From Xanthoparmelia taractica (taxonomy: Eukaryota > Ascomycota > Lecanoromycetes > Lecanorales > Parmeliaceae): a stretch of 64,000 nt of DNA. The stretch covers positions 1 to 64,000 of the forward strand of contig JANQBS010000134.1 of NCBI GenBank assembly GCA_033085395.1, given 5' to 3'. Shown here piece by piece: positions 23,248 through 33,087 of the stretch (positions are counted from its first letter, which is position 1; each line of letters opens with the position of its first letter). A program made the position numbers and the translations under genes. The notes under the pieces were generated by a model. That model made no database searches, was not told the origin of the DNA, and saw nothing but the letters and a program-made list of their open reading frames with translations.

Positions 23248-24238
23248 TCAAGCACACCACCCCCCATCAACAGCATAGCAACCCCCCGTCACAAAACTGC
23301 TCTCCCCGCCCAGCAAAAACGCCACCAGCGCCGCCACCTCCTCCGGCAACCCCCGCCTCTTGACGCACAGCTGCGCGCTGTCGGCGGAGCCCGCCGAGTC
23401 GCCTCGCTGGGCCTGCAGCGTCGCGAGCATGGGCGTGTCGATGGGGCCCCTTGCGCGTTGTCGTGTCAGTTGGTTGGTTAGTTGGGGGGTCGGGATTAGA
23501 CCCCGAGGGGGGGGGGGGGGGAAGAAAGAAGGACGTTGGTGTGCATTGTAATTAAGATGCACTCACGGGGCGATGCAGTTGACGCGAATGTTCCTGCCGC
23601 CGGCTTCGCGCGCGGCGGAGCGGGTGAGGCCAATGACTGCATGCTGGGTTTTGCACAGTCAGTCAGTCAGTCAGTGATTCGCCAGTAGGTAACTTCCTCG
23701 TATCAAACGCACGTGGGAATGACATCCAGCAAAGGGAAAGGAAGGAGTAACAACGAACCTTGCTGGTCGAATACGCCGCCCCACCATCAACCCCATGCAA
23801 CCCGGCTATGCTCGACGCACTCACGATGCTGGCGTCCTTGTCCATCCGCTGCAGTTCCGCCCGGATGCAGTTGAAGACGCCTTTCAGATTCACATCCATG
23901 ACGAAATCCCAATCTTCGTCCCTTGTGTCCACAATCTGCTTGCCCATGATGATGACGCCGGCGAGGTTCGCGGCGCCGGTCAAGGGGCCCAGATGCTTGA
24001 TGGTTTCGTCGAGCCAGTCGTCTACTTCGCGGCCGCTTTTGACGTCTACGGCCTTTGCGTAGATTTTGACGTTTGGGTGCCGTTCTTTGATGTCGGCTAC
24101 GGCTGCGTCGAGGGGTTCGCGGTGGATGTCTGCGACTGAGATGGAAGCACCGCGGGAGGCGAGAAGGTGGGCGGTCGCGAGGGCGATGCCCGAGGCGGCG
24201 CCGGTGATGGCAATGACTTTGCCTTCGAACGAAGTCAT
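23248..24238 (-). CDS. Short-chain dehydrogenase/reductase
   Basis: NAD(P)-dependent oxidoreductase of the classical SDR family; the substrate cannot be told from sequence. Exons in transcript order are 24238-23759, 23643-23567 and 23449-23248, giving 252 aa. The start MTSFEGKVIAITGAASGI is the Rossmann nucleotide loop. Asp in the strand SVADIHREPL favours NAD. The NLAG motif, catalytic Ser (SASSIAG) and YSTSK (Tyr-x-x-x-Lys) follow, with intron 1 directly after that Lys. The third glycine of the usual TGxxxGxG loop is Ala here (TGAASGIAL). The C-terminus EEVAALVAFLLGGESSFVTGG is typical. Intron 2 contains a run of 15 G (23507-23521), and intron 1 has TCAG repeats. The upstream frame begins with GTG, so I chose the first ATG. 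Confidence 0.88.
23507..23521. repeat. Poly-G run of 15
   Basis: Uninterrupted G homopolymer inside intron 2 of the dehydrogenase gene; prone to sequencing error and length polymorphism. Confidence 0.9.
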
Positions 24239-24819
24239 GTTCGTAAAGTGTTGAGCTGCAACCACTGCGCACGGTGGAACAAGAAATTGGGGTTGGATTC
24301 AGAGGTATTCATATTGGTTCTCGGTCTAGAACGAGCTTCTGGTGGTATGAAAGGAAATGCAAAGTCAAAGGCACTAGAACCCCACGGGAAAGGTCGTAGA
24401 CATCATAGATTGGTCCAAAAATCGCGAATGGTGCTATTCAAGGTTCTGACTTCATATTCAATTCTTACAGTGGGAAAGATGCTACGGGACCAAACCCCAC
24501 ATTCTGGGAAGTACCTTACCCAATAGGCCAGGAATTTTTCCCACAACAGGAGATTGAGACCGATAAACGACTTCAGGGTATTGCGCCAATGCAACTGCTC
24601 GTACGAGAATAGGCTCGGGTTTGCTCGGATCAGCGCTTAGCCGCCAGCGTTTTCAAGACGACGACATCTACCAGCTGGCGCATTGCATGGTATGGAACTA
24701 GAGATCCATTCCTGATACAGGCAGTATTGTTCTACCAAGGGTGCTTGAGAACGTTTAAGCCGTATCGAATGGTCAGCGCATGCCAAGAATCTGGTCATTG
24801 ACGTGTGCCTGCATGATCT
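24239..24819. other. Intergenic region dehydrogenase/BUB2
   Basis: Promoter side of the dehydrogenase and 3' flank of BUB2, both on the minus strand. No further feature seen. Confidence 0.4.
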
Positions 24820-26294
24820 TCATTCTGCATGATGTACAAGTTCTTCATAAAGATCGGAGGGTATCTTGCGGACAAGGTTGACAGTCAAGGCAATAATCTC
24901 TTTGGCCTGCAACGGTGGGAAAGATCTAAGCAGTTTTCCGGGACTAATACGCACACCTTAGCCTTCGAAGATATATTGGAACGATGGGTCTCTGCTACAT
25001 ACCTGGGATCCGCAAGAAGCTCCTCCCTCATCATCATGAGTTGAGAACAGATGCACAGGATATTCAAATGCGAACCGTAGGCGAAGAGAAAGTCCCAGAG
25101 TAGAAGAACCTCAGGTAATGGCGGCGTGCACGCAGACATGGTCAGGACTGACGCGAATGCGTAGATCTGCGCGTTCACTCCCTTAGATGTCAAATGGGCC
25201 GATAGTCTTGCGTCGGCGACAGTAAGGCATCTCTCCACCAAGGCAACCCCTTTATGAACACCATCCATAGCACCACGTATGTAGCCGGGACACTCCCGGG
25301 TGATGAAATGGTAGAAGGCAATGAAGGCTTGCGGTTCTGTTCGACAGGTGTACAGAAAGGGAGCGCAAAGCACGTTCATGCCTTGAACGTAGATTCCCGG
25401 TTCAGAGCCCCCCGCCTCAGAGCCATCATTCGTTACTGTCGAGGCTCCCTTTGCATGCTTTATAGCGGGCGAAGCGTGCTGCAACTCTGGGCTGCCAAGC
25501 TCGTTGGACGCATTCGTAGTTCTACCCGAGTCCGTCAGTCGATCTGATTTGGCATCGTGCAATTTCCAAGCGACTGCATTAAGGAGGCGGATAATGGAGT
25601 TCTCCCGGACTCTTCGCTGAAACAGCACGTTCGTCATCAGAGTGCGATGCGTATCGTTGCGTATCTTAGCGTACGCTGGGGAAGGCCCACGGCGTATTAG
25701 ATCGAGGTAGATATCTGTTGAAAGTGGTGGAGAGTTTAAGAGAATTAGCCAGACATAAATTCGAAGATCAGACTGCGAAAGCGGTGTCAGTAGTCATCCT
25801 GGAGGTGCCACTGGAGATCTCACCATGCCATCATTGTCCGCCTCGAGTCCATCGACCAAGATCCAGTGTCGTAGACTTTGTAACGCATCCGGCACATCGC
25901 TTCTTGGTCCATGTCGTATGAGAGACCTCAGTTCGTCTTTGGGGTCCACATGCTTTTTTGGTACTTGGATTCGCTTGAGCGAGGACCCAACGTTTACTGA
26001 ATGTGGGACGACCGCGTCGCTGTTGGAGCGTGCTCGGGTATGCTTCTGCGGTGAAGGTAATGCGGGAACAGGTGGGGTCGCTATTGAAGTATTTTGAGAA
26101 TTGCTTGGAAATCGCTGCTGCAGCTGCCGTTGCTGTGATATAAGAGAAGGAGCATTGAGTGCAGCGTAATTGGACGACAATTGATGAGCGGATTTCTGCT
26201 GTCGAAGTCGGCCCAGGCTTCTGGGCGAGCTGAGCTGAGGACCGGTCGAGGGAGGAGGTAGATGAGGAGCGTTCTTGCTGGGAGAGCTCGTCAT
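24820..26294 (-). CDS. BUB2: Bub2/Cdc16-like TBC-domain GTPase-activating protein
   Basis: TBC-domain GAP of the spindle-position checkpoint / septation network; with Bfa1/Byr4 it holds Tem1/Spg1 GTPase inactive. Exons in transcript order are 26294-25824, 25772-25003 and 24943-24820, giving 454 aa. A basic Ser/Pro/Gln-rich N-terminal extension (about 1-110) precedes the TBC domain. The catalytic arginine finger sits in KIRNDTHRT (Arg about 200) and the glutamine finger in YVQGMN (Gln about 287). Bub2-specific blocks are HFITRECPGYIRGAMDGVHKG, PEVLLLWDFLFAYGSHLNIL and the end KLLRSFPPLQAKEIIALTVN. An insertion of about 50 low-complexity residues lies between the two fingers. The last exon was found by extending past a 59-bp intron that carries an in-frame stop. 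Confidence 0.92.
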
Positions 26295-26586
26295 AGCTCA
26301 ATTGGACCTTGGACTCAAGGATGATGCTAAGTACGAAGGTCGATCGAACACATTGTCATTTACCAACCAGAACTGTGTGTGACAGGGAAAACGAAGTTCC
26401 TTTTGGGAAAACAGTAAGCAGTGCTAAGATGCTGGGCGCTCCGCGTGTTTAGCGCGTCAGGCTAAAAAACTTCAATCGCTGCTCCATGACGTCTAGTCGT
26501 TTACCTCTTCTGCCGCAACCCTGGATATTTACTCTGCGATATGATGGCTCACTCACAAACATTCAGCCCTGTGGTCATCGCCTGCA

Positions 26587-27444
26587 ATGCCTCCCAAAAA
26601 GACTCAGACCAAAGATGTTGCCGCCAAGGAGCCCACCGAGGCCGGCGCAAGTCCAGTGGCCGAACTCACAAACGAAGCCTTCACCAGTAGGGGAAAAAAC
26701 AGTGCTAAAGCCGATGGAGCATCCAAGAAGCGTAAAGCTCCTACCTCGTCTGAACCAAACAAAGTACCTCGCCGGTCGGCCCGCAGCGCTGCGCCAGTCG
26801 ATGCCGTGAAGATGCTCCAGTTCCTGCTGTCGCCTTCGTCACTGGATCTTTGCCGCCCAAAGGAGGAAACTGAAGATTTGAAAACCCCGGGGTCAGCATT
26901 CAGGACTTATAGTACATCCGCATTCACCCCCTTTGAAGAGTTAGTCTGCGCTGTGATACTCAGCCGACCAATTGCCCACATGCTCGGCTTAAGATCCATC
27001 AGAACCATCTTCAATCCGCCGTACGAATTCACTACGCCAAAGAAGATTCGAGAGGCTGGGAACGAGGGATGTAGGAAAGCGCTGGACGAAGCGCGGACAC
27101 AGCACCGGCAGAAGACGGCCGAGGAATTAGTGTTGCTCGCCGAGGCAGTCGTTGACCGTTTAGGGCACGGAGATGAGGATGTGAGTTTGGAGCGGGTAAG
27201 AGAGGAGAGTGGGCACGACTGTGAGAAGGAGAGGGAGATGCTCAGAAAGAACGTAAAAGGTTTGGGAAAGACGGGACTTGACATATTCGGAAGGCGGATT
27301 CAGGGTGTTTGGCCGGAATTCTATTCTTTTGTTGACCAAAGGACCCTCGCCGCAGTGGAGAAGTTGGGTTTGCCTGGTAGTGCGGATAAGTTGAGGAATT
27401 TAGTGGACGAGGAGTGGGGGAAATCTCCAGGTGAAGGATATTGA
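26587..27444 (+). CDS. HhH-GPD DNA-glycosylase-like protein, C-terminus frameshifted
   Basis: Single-exon gene read as 285 aa. A basic, nuclear-type N-terminus (KKRKAP, PRRSAR) precedes a helical domain. The segment NVKGLGKTGLDIFGRRI followed about 12 residues later by FVDQRT fits the helix-hairpin-helix plus Gly/Pro-rich loop and conserved Asp of HhH-GPD base-excision glycosylases. There is no catalytic Lys or Fe-S cluster motif that I can point to, so enzymatic activity is uncertain. The frame ends in TGA at 27442 a few codons after a run of five G (27416-27420). Another frame continues with protein-like sequence to 27556, so the true C-terminus is probably 322 aa. BUB2 is divergent, 292 bp to the left. 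Confidence 0.75.
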   Translation: MPPKKTQTKDVAAKEPTEAGASPVAELTNEAFTSRGKNSAKADGASKKRKAPTSSEPNKVPRRSARSAAPVDAVKMLQFLLSPSSLDLCRPKEETEDLKTPGSAFRTYSTSAFTPFEELVCAVILSRPIAHMLGLRSIRTIFNPPYEFTTPKKIREAGNEGCRKALDEARTQHRQKTAEELVLLAEAVVDRLGHGDEDVSLERVREESGHDCEKEREMLRKNVKGLGKTGLDIFGRRIQGVWPEFYSFVDQRTLAAVEKLGLPGSADKLRNLVDEEWGKSPGEGY

Positions 27445-27556
27445 GCCCAAAGATGGAGAAGAGAAAAAAAGGAAAGCATTTGTGCGAATTTTGGAGAGAG
27501 CGGTTGGCGCGGATCTGGAAGGCAATATAGACTCTATCAAGTCCGAAGCAGCCTGA
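27421..27556 (+). other. Out-of-frame C-terminal continuation of the HhH-GPD gene
   Basis: One base out of register with the preceding gene, this stretch reads VKDIEPKDGEEKKRKAFVRI, then LERAVGADLEGNIDSIKSEA, to TGA at 27554-27556. It is charged and helix-like, unlike random sequence. Removing one base from the preceding G run would join it smoothly to the gene. The break may be a sequencing or assembly error, or a genuine truncation. Confidence 0.65.
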
Positions 27557-27734
27557 AACCTCTATTGTCTATGTACTGTACAGAGTCTTGAGAGACCCAG
27601 CCGATTCGCGTCGACGAGACGCAATGGCTCCTCTTGGACTCTTGATGCAACGCAGTAGAATGAACGAGCCGCACGCCATGCATGTAACCTATGAACAATT
27701 GCTACTCAATGATTGATCCGCTCTTTCTATAAAA

Positions 27735-29963
27735 TCACTTCGCACCAACTCCCGAGAGCGTCACCCAACCCTTGCCAGAAGGCATCTTTGGCCTTCCAAA
27801 ATGTCCGTCAAGATCCATAATGATCTTTAATGCATTTCGACTTCTTAGATACGGCAACGGTGCCTTCGCTTCCGGTAATCCGACAGCAGGTTCAACATGC
27901 CCTCCTATTGAGGGTCCTTCGCTTTGGCTTCCTGGCATGGGCAGCAGCTTCTGGAGAACTTCGTAACCTGCAAGTGTGAACCCAAATTGAGGCGACGATC
28001 TCAATACTCGAGCTGGTCCGCCCTTGAAGAATGCTCTGAAGCCTTCCTCTTTGTACACAGTACTCGCGCAGTGCCGGAGGGAGGTGTACTTGGTGTCACC
28101 TTTTCGTGCTTCGACTTGGAGACGGGTCTTGATGACATCGCAGGGCGTGGTCAGGTATGCTGCGGGCATGCCAGCTATCGCGCCGGCCGTGAGGAGTTGG
28201 ATTATGCCCAGTTTCTTAGTTTGGCTTTCCCCAAAAAAGTCGCGTTTGAGATGATTGTACGTTGGGAAATAGATGCCAGAAAATGGCACGTCGCGCAACA
28301 AGCAAGCACTTGCACCTTTATACAAGCCGACAAGACCTAGGTTCTTTACAATCCACATGGCAGATCTTCGAGGAACACCCTCCACCGTTTTAGCGACCTC
28401 TCCTTGCACTTGCAATCTGATTTTGACGATCTCCAGAGGGTTCGTAAAAACCTTGTTCTAAGTTAGCACAACGTCTTTCGAGACGAATGACGTACGACGT
28501 ACCACTTGACAGGCACCTGCTGAAGCGCCAGCAAGGATTTCCTGCGGCCACCATATGGCTCCAGTCTCCGGATTACTGAAGTACCCTCTAATCAAATCGT
28601 TGACTGTGAGCTTAATCGCCTTTTCAGGCGCTACCCCAACCAGCTGCGGGAGAACCCCTGAGTACAAACCTCTCGCGCCTTCATTCTTGATCACTTTCCT
28701 TGCGCAATCGATGGAATTTTTATATAGCAGTTCTCCAACGCGTTGTTTTCGTTGATTCTGCATTCTCGTCTTTACTAGGTCGATTGGGTACACCATGAAG
28801 GCGCCAAAAGCACCTGCTATGCTGCCAAGGGCGAAGTGGTGCGCGGACTCCAAAACATTATGTAAGTATCTTCGCGTCGTCGAAATAGCTTTCTCGGCTG
28901 TCTCTGAGGCAGCGCCTGCTGCCTCGATCCCCAGCGCATAAGCGCTCTGCCACGAAGAGTCGAGGACTTTGGCAAAGTCACTAATGGACAGTCGACCTGA
29001 TGGTGCATCTAGACCGGCAAAATGGAAGAGGATGTCAGCCTCCATGGGTGTGAAGAGAGAAAATCTTGTTATCCGGGCCGCTTCATTGAGAAAATCGGTG
29101 CGCGTAATTTTACCATCCTCACTTTTCTGGGTTGCGTTTCGAATGATGAGGTCAACCAAATCCATCTCCCTGATGACATTCTGGAACGCTCGCACGTTCG
29201 CGTAGGAGATCTTGGTGCCTGTCGAGATGTTGCACAGGGTAGGTAGGTTTTCCAGTAAATGATCCGACAATTTGTGCCGTGCGGTCTCCAGAATGATGCG
29301 TTGGAAATCTTCTGGTTCTATGTATCCATCATGGTCCTTGTCAAATATTTGGAATGCCTGCCGTATCCTCTCGCCCTGCAGGCCCCGCAGCATTTGGGAG
29401 AATTGTGGATATGTTATATCGTGACGGTGCTTCTTTGACCCCACGTATAGGGAGGCCCACTCGCTGCCCCAATCGAATGGAATTGTGTCGGATCCTTTGT
29501 TCATGTTGTATAGTCTCTGAAAGTCGTCGTACTTGATTGTACCCGTGCCGTTTTCGTCGAACAACCGAAAGGCAATCTCGTACTCAGCGTCCGGTTTGGC
29601 AAGCAGGTTTTCGAAGCTTCCCCAGTCTTGCAAGTTTATCCGTCCATTCTTTTTCCGATCTGCAACTTGGAACAGGATAGCATATTGCTCTCTTTTTATC
29701 TTGTGCTGTGTTTTAAAGTAAGGTCAGCAAAAGATCTCTTCTGACCAATTTCTGGATTGAAGAAGCTTGGCCTGAGAACCTACATAGTTCTCGTTGGGGG
29801 GTGCAATGGCATTCACGAAATCTTCCTCGGTCATGTAGTATTCTCCTGTAGCCTCATCTTGCCTCGCATTTCGGTCGAATGTGGCTTTGGTCAGTTGTGA
29901 GAGCTCGGGCTCACTCGTTGTTCCAAGTAGAGATTCCTTGATAGCTTGTTTCGCAGTCGCCAT
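27735..29963 (-). CDS. AGC1: Mitochondrial aspartate/glutamate carrier with EF-hands
   Basis: Inner-membrane carrier exchanging aspartate for glutamate (aralar/citrin type), part of the malate-aspartate shuttle. Exons in transcript order are 29963-29784, 29705-28503 and 28451-27735, giving 699 aa. The long N-terminal half is a Ca2+-regulatory domain with EF-hands: FDENGTGTIKYDDF (about 109-122) and the canonical FDKDHDGYIEPEDF (about 181-194). The carrier domain (about 345-640) has the three signature repeats YPIDLVKTRMQ, NPLEIVKIRLQ and TPCDVIKTRLQ. For the last intron I used acceptor AACAAG, giving QVVFTNPLE as in the family; an earlier acceptor would add Asn-Lys. A C-terminal tail of about 60 residues follows the last repeat. 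The canonical EF-hand ligands suggest Ca2+ sensing, unlike yeast Agc1. Confidence 0.95.
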
Positions 29964-30370
29964 GGCCTCTCAGTAGCTACCTACACGTGAAGAAGGCTTT
30001 CTGCTTCGTCCTGCCTCTAGGATTGGGTCTTCGAAGCTTCAGCAAAGGGCGCGACCGAGCTTCTCCAGGGGCCAAGGCAGAGAGATGAGACAGTCTTGCT
30101 AGTACTACTATTACTGCGCAAAACTTGACCAACGAGGCATTTTTGTGATGAGGCGCAATGGTCTTCCAATGGGATCCGAAGATTGAGGATGCGGACAAGC
30201 TGAATGACCCAAAACAATTGTGCTGCTCGAGATCAATTTAAAAAATCCCGGGGCGGAACATTTCCGCGGTAATCTTTTCCTCGCCATTTGGGCTTCCCCT
30301 CGTCCGTGATCAGAAGATGCTCCTTTGACGTTTTTGTGGGTTTGGCTCCCTAGCTGCTGCTGGTAGACGG
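29964..30370. other. Divergent promoter AGC1/QRI7
   Basis: 407 bp between the start codons of two divergent genes for mitochondrial proteins, so it is probably bidirectional. No specific factor site is claimed. Confidence 0.5.
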
Positions 30371-31957
30371 ATGCTGGCATTGTATTCGAGATGTCTGCAC
30401 CGTCCGGCACTTTGTTTTGCGCGAGCTGCGATTCTTGCGCAGAGCCGCCGCAAGCTCTTGACCCTTGCCATTGAAACCTCGTGGTATAGAATGCTTCATG
30501 ATCTGGGTACCCACATTCCATTCTGACACAAATGCGATAGCGACGATACATCGGTAGCAATACTCCAAAGGACCGACGATGAGGCTCCTCAAACTCAGCT
30601 CCTCTTCCACCAGAAAATAACAGCCAACAACAGCGTCCATGGCGGCATACACCCCATTGTATCTCTCGAGTCCCACCAGGAGAATCTCGCGGCTCTGGTG
30701 TCAGAGGCACTGCACGTCTTGCCAGACGCAGGAAGATCCAAGCCCGACTTTATCTCAGTCACTCGAGGGCCGGGCATGCGCTCCAGCCTCACCACCGGCC
30801 TGGACACCGCGAAAGGCCTGGCGGTCGCATGGCAGATCCCCCTCGTGGGCGTCAACCACATGCAAGCACACGCGCTCACGCCTCGCCTCGTTTCGGCTCT
30901 GTCTGGGAGCTCTCCCAGCGCGGCCCCCGCTTTTCCATTCCTCTCCCTCCTTGTTTCCGGCGGCCACACGTTGCTGGTACATTCGAGGGCGCTGACAGAC
31001 CATGCAATTCTGGCTACGACGACTGATATAGCCATCGGCGACTGCATTGACAAAGTCGCGCGATTGGTGGTGCCACCTGGTGTATTGAAAGACGGAGGGG
31101 GAACGATGTACGGCCGCCATCTCGAGCGCTTTGCTTTCCCCAACGGTACGGTCGACTATAGCTACGCTGCACCCACTACTCGCGCGGAAGAGATCGCAAG
31201 AAAAAGTACAAGATGGGGCTGGGCGCTCGTCCCACCACTCGCGGAGACGAGGTCGGGATCAAAGAGTAAAGCTATGGAATTCACATTCTCAGGACTCGGT
31301 AGTGCGGTGAAAAGAATCTGTGAAGGGAAAGACGAGATGCCCCACGAGGAAAGGAGGGAGTTGGCTAGAGAGAGTATGAGGCTCGCATTTGAGCACTTGG
31401 CCAGTAGAGTCGGGTGGGCCTTACGAGATCTATGGGAGAAAGGGACTGCGGTAGGAACATTGGTTGTTAGCGGCGGTGTGGCCAGCAATGGTTTTCTGAG
31501 AACTGTGTAAGTCCTTGCTGCTATTTACAGTCATGTGTTGGCATTTTCTGACTAGGGTCATGATAGGCTCGGCTCCTTCCTCACAGCCCGCGGCTTCGGA
31601 GACGTCAAGCTCACCTTCCCACCTGTTGAGCTGTGCACCGACAATGCGGCTATGATTGCTTGGACGGGCATGGAAATGTACGAGAATGGATGGGAGAGCG
31701 ATTTGAGATGTAGAGCGCTGCGGAAAGTCGGTATCCTCTCTCATTTAATAACTCCTTCCCTTCACTACCCTTGTTCCAGTCCTGGGAGGTATTTGAGAGG
31801 TAGGAGAACAGGGTTACTCCTCAATAATGTCATCAGACTCAAGAATCTATCTGAAAAGAGAAATGCTAACTTTGACATGTCATAGTGGTCAATTGACCCC
31901 CTTGCAGAAGACGGAGGAATTCTGGGTGTGGACTGTTGGAGAAACCGGGACGCATAG
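30371..31957 (+). CDS. QRI7: Mitochondrial tRNA t6A37 threonylcarbamoyltransferase (Qri7/OSGEPL1)
   Basis: Kae1/TsaD-family enzyme that moves the threonylcarbamoyl group to A37 of mitochondrial ANN-decoding tRNAs. Exons 30371-30483, 30541-31506, 31567-31726 and 31886-31957 give 436 aa. The N-terminus (MLALYSRCLHRPALCFARAA) is basic, amphipathic and free of acids, a good mitochondrial presequence. The donor after TCGTG rebuilds the family motif AIETSCDDTSVA; using the GT three bases earlier would lose the Cys. Metal-binding HMQAH, ATP-binding LLVSGGHT, GDCIDKVAR and VSGGVASNGFLR are all present, and the C-terminus CTDNAAMIAWTG carries the conserved Asp. The last exon (WSIDPLAEDG) lies after a 159-bp intron. 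The Kae1 class without KEOPS partners acts alone in mitochondria. Confidence 0.94.
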
Positions 31958-32235
31958 CAAGTCTTGAATTGGTATTCGTGGATGAGACATTTAAGCATTA
32001 GACAGTTATTGATACAGGCTCTGGAGCACACTTTTGTCATTATTCTGAAAAAGAAAGTTGATAGTCATACACCACCGTCTCTACTTGTACAAACATTATG
32101 GAAACTCGTCCTCATCATATCGAAACGTGCTCCTCATAACTATGAACGAAGTGAAAGGAACGTGAAAAGAAGGAAGTCTAGATAGGTATCGTTGGTAGAG
32201 GACTCCGAGTATAATGTCAGCGCGTCGTTATTGTT

Positions 32236-33087
32236 CTAGTGAGTTGTCACAGTCGGCGAATGATGCGGCGAATGATGTAAAACAGCCGAGATACTTGGCA
32301 TGCCAAAGGCAGCACTGAAGCTCGGAAGGGTCTGCGGTTGCTGGTGAACAGAAGGAAATTGAGGCGCGGCCGTCACCGTGGGCGTAAAGCCTGGCAATGA
32401 AGAGGAGGCATTACCGCTGGCGAATGAATGGTCTTCGGGGCCAATGGCGCTATCGTTGAAAGCGTCTTCCTCGTCCTGATGCGATCTGGAGTGCTCATGT
32501 CGCGGAAAGCGACCATCGGAGATCTCGTCGGCGTCGAAGTCATGGCCTGTGTTTGCGCGAGCTTCACGCCGTGAGGCTGTGCGGCCTGCTGTCTGGAGGG
32601 TCTTGAGGCCTTTCTCCATGCACTAGAAGACTTATCAGCCGCTGAGTTTTTGATGAATAACAAGGTGGCATACCTTTGCTTCGACGTTCTGCCACTTTTC
32701 GCCTACCCTGTCCGCGAGGATTCTCCACATTTGCTCGCGGAGTTCGACGTACGCTTTGGATAATATATCCATTTTGACGCCGTCCCAATTGTCAGCGCTG
32801 TTCCTCTTCTCCATGAGCCTTTCATGGCGCTTGCGGCAGGCATTAGCAGTCTTATCTGGGAAGTACTGAGAGGCAATGGGTTGCCAATTGAGACCTTGTT
32901 GACGAGCACGCATCAGCAGCTCGTCGTTCTCTGGGGGCCAGGACTGGGATGCATGACGGTCCGAGGCCGAGGTGTGGGGTGATGTGTGGTGGGATGCCAT
33001 GGCTGAAGGTGCTAAGGTAGTGGAAGTAGCGACTGGGTAAGGCGTTGATCGATGTTGTATAGTAGTTGGCTTGGGTGCTCTGGGCAT
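32236..33087 (-). CDS. Myb/SANT-domain DNA-binding protein
   Basis: Putative fungal transcription factor. Exons in transcript order are 33087-32674 and 32622-32236 around a 51-bp intron, giving 266 aa. One Myb-like repeat spans about residues 46-92 (SWPPENDELLMRARQQGLNW, then IASQYFPDKTANACRKRHER), with the spaced Trp residues and the recognition-helix pattern of SANT/Myb domains. A second helical segment (VKMDILSKAYVELREQMWRI) follows. The C-terminal half is disordered with a His-rich end (LHHSPHHSP). I chose the ATG at 33087 (MPRAPKP) because the upstream in-frame sequence is leader-like and hydrophobic. Target genes are unknown. It converges on QRI7 with a 278-bp gap. Confidence 0.85.

Noticed and set aside
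30481..30483. Alternative QRI7 intron 1 donor at 30481
   Set aside because: Would delete the conserved Cys of ETSCDDTS; the donor at 30484 restores the family motif.
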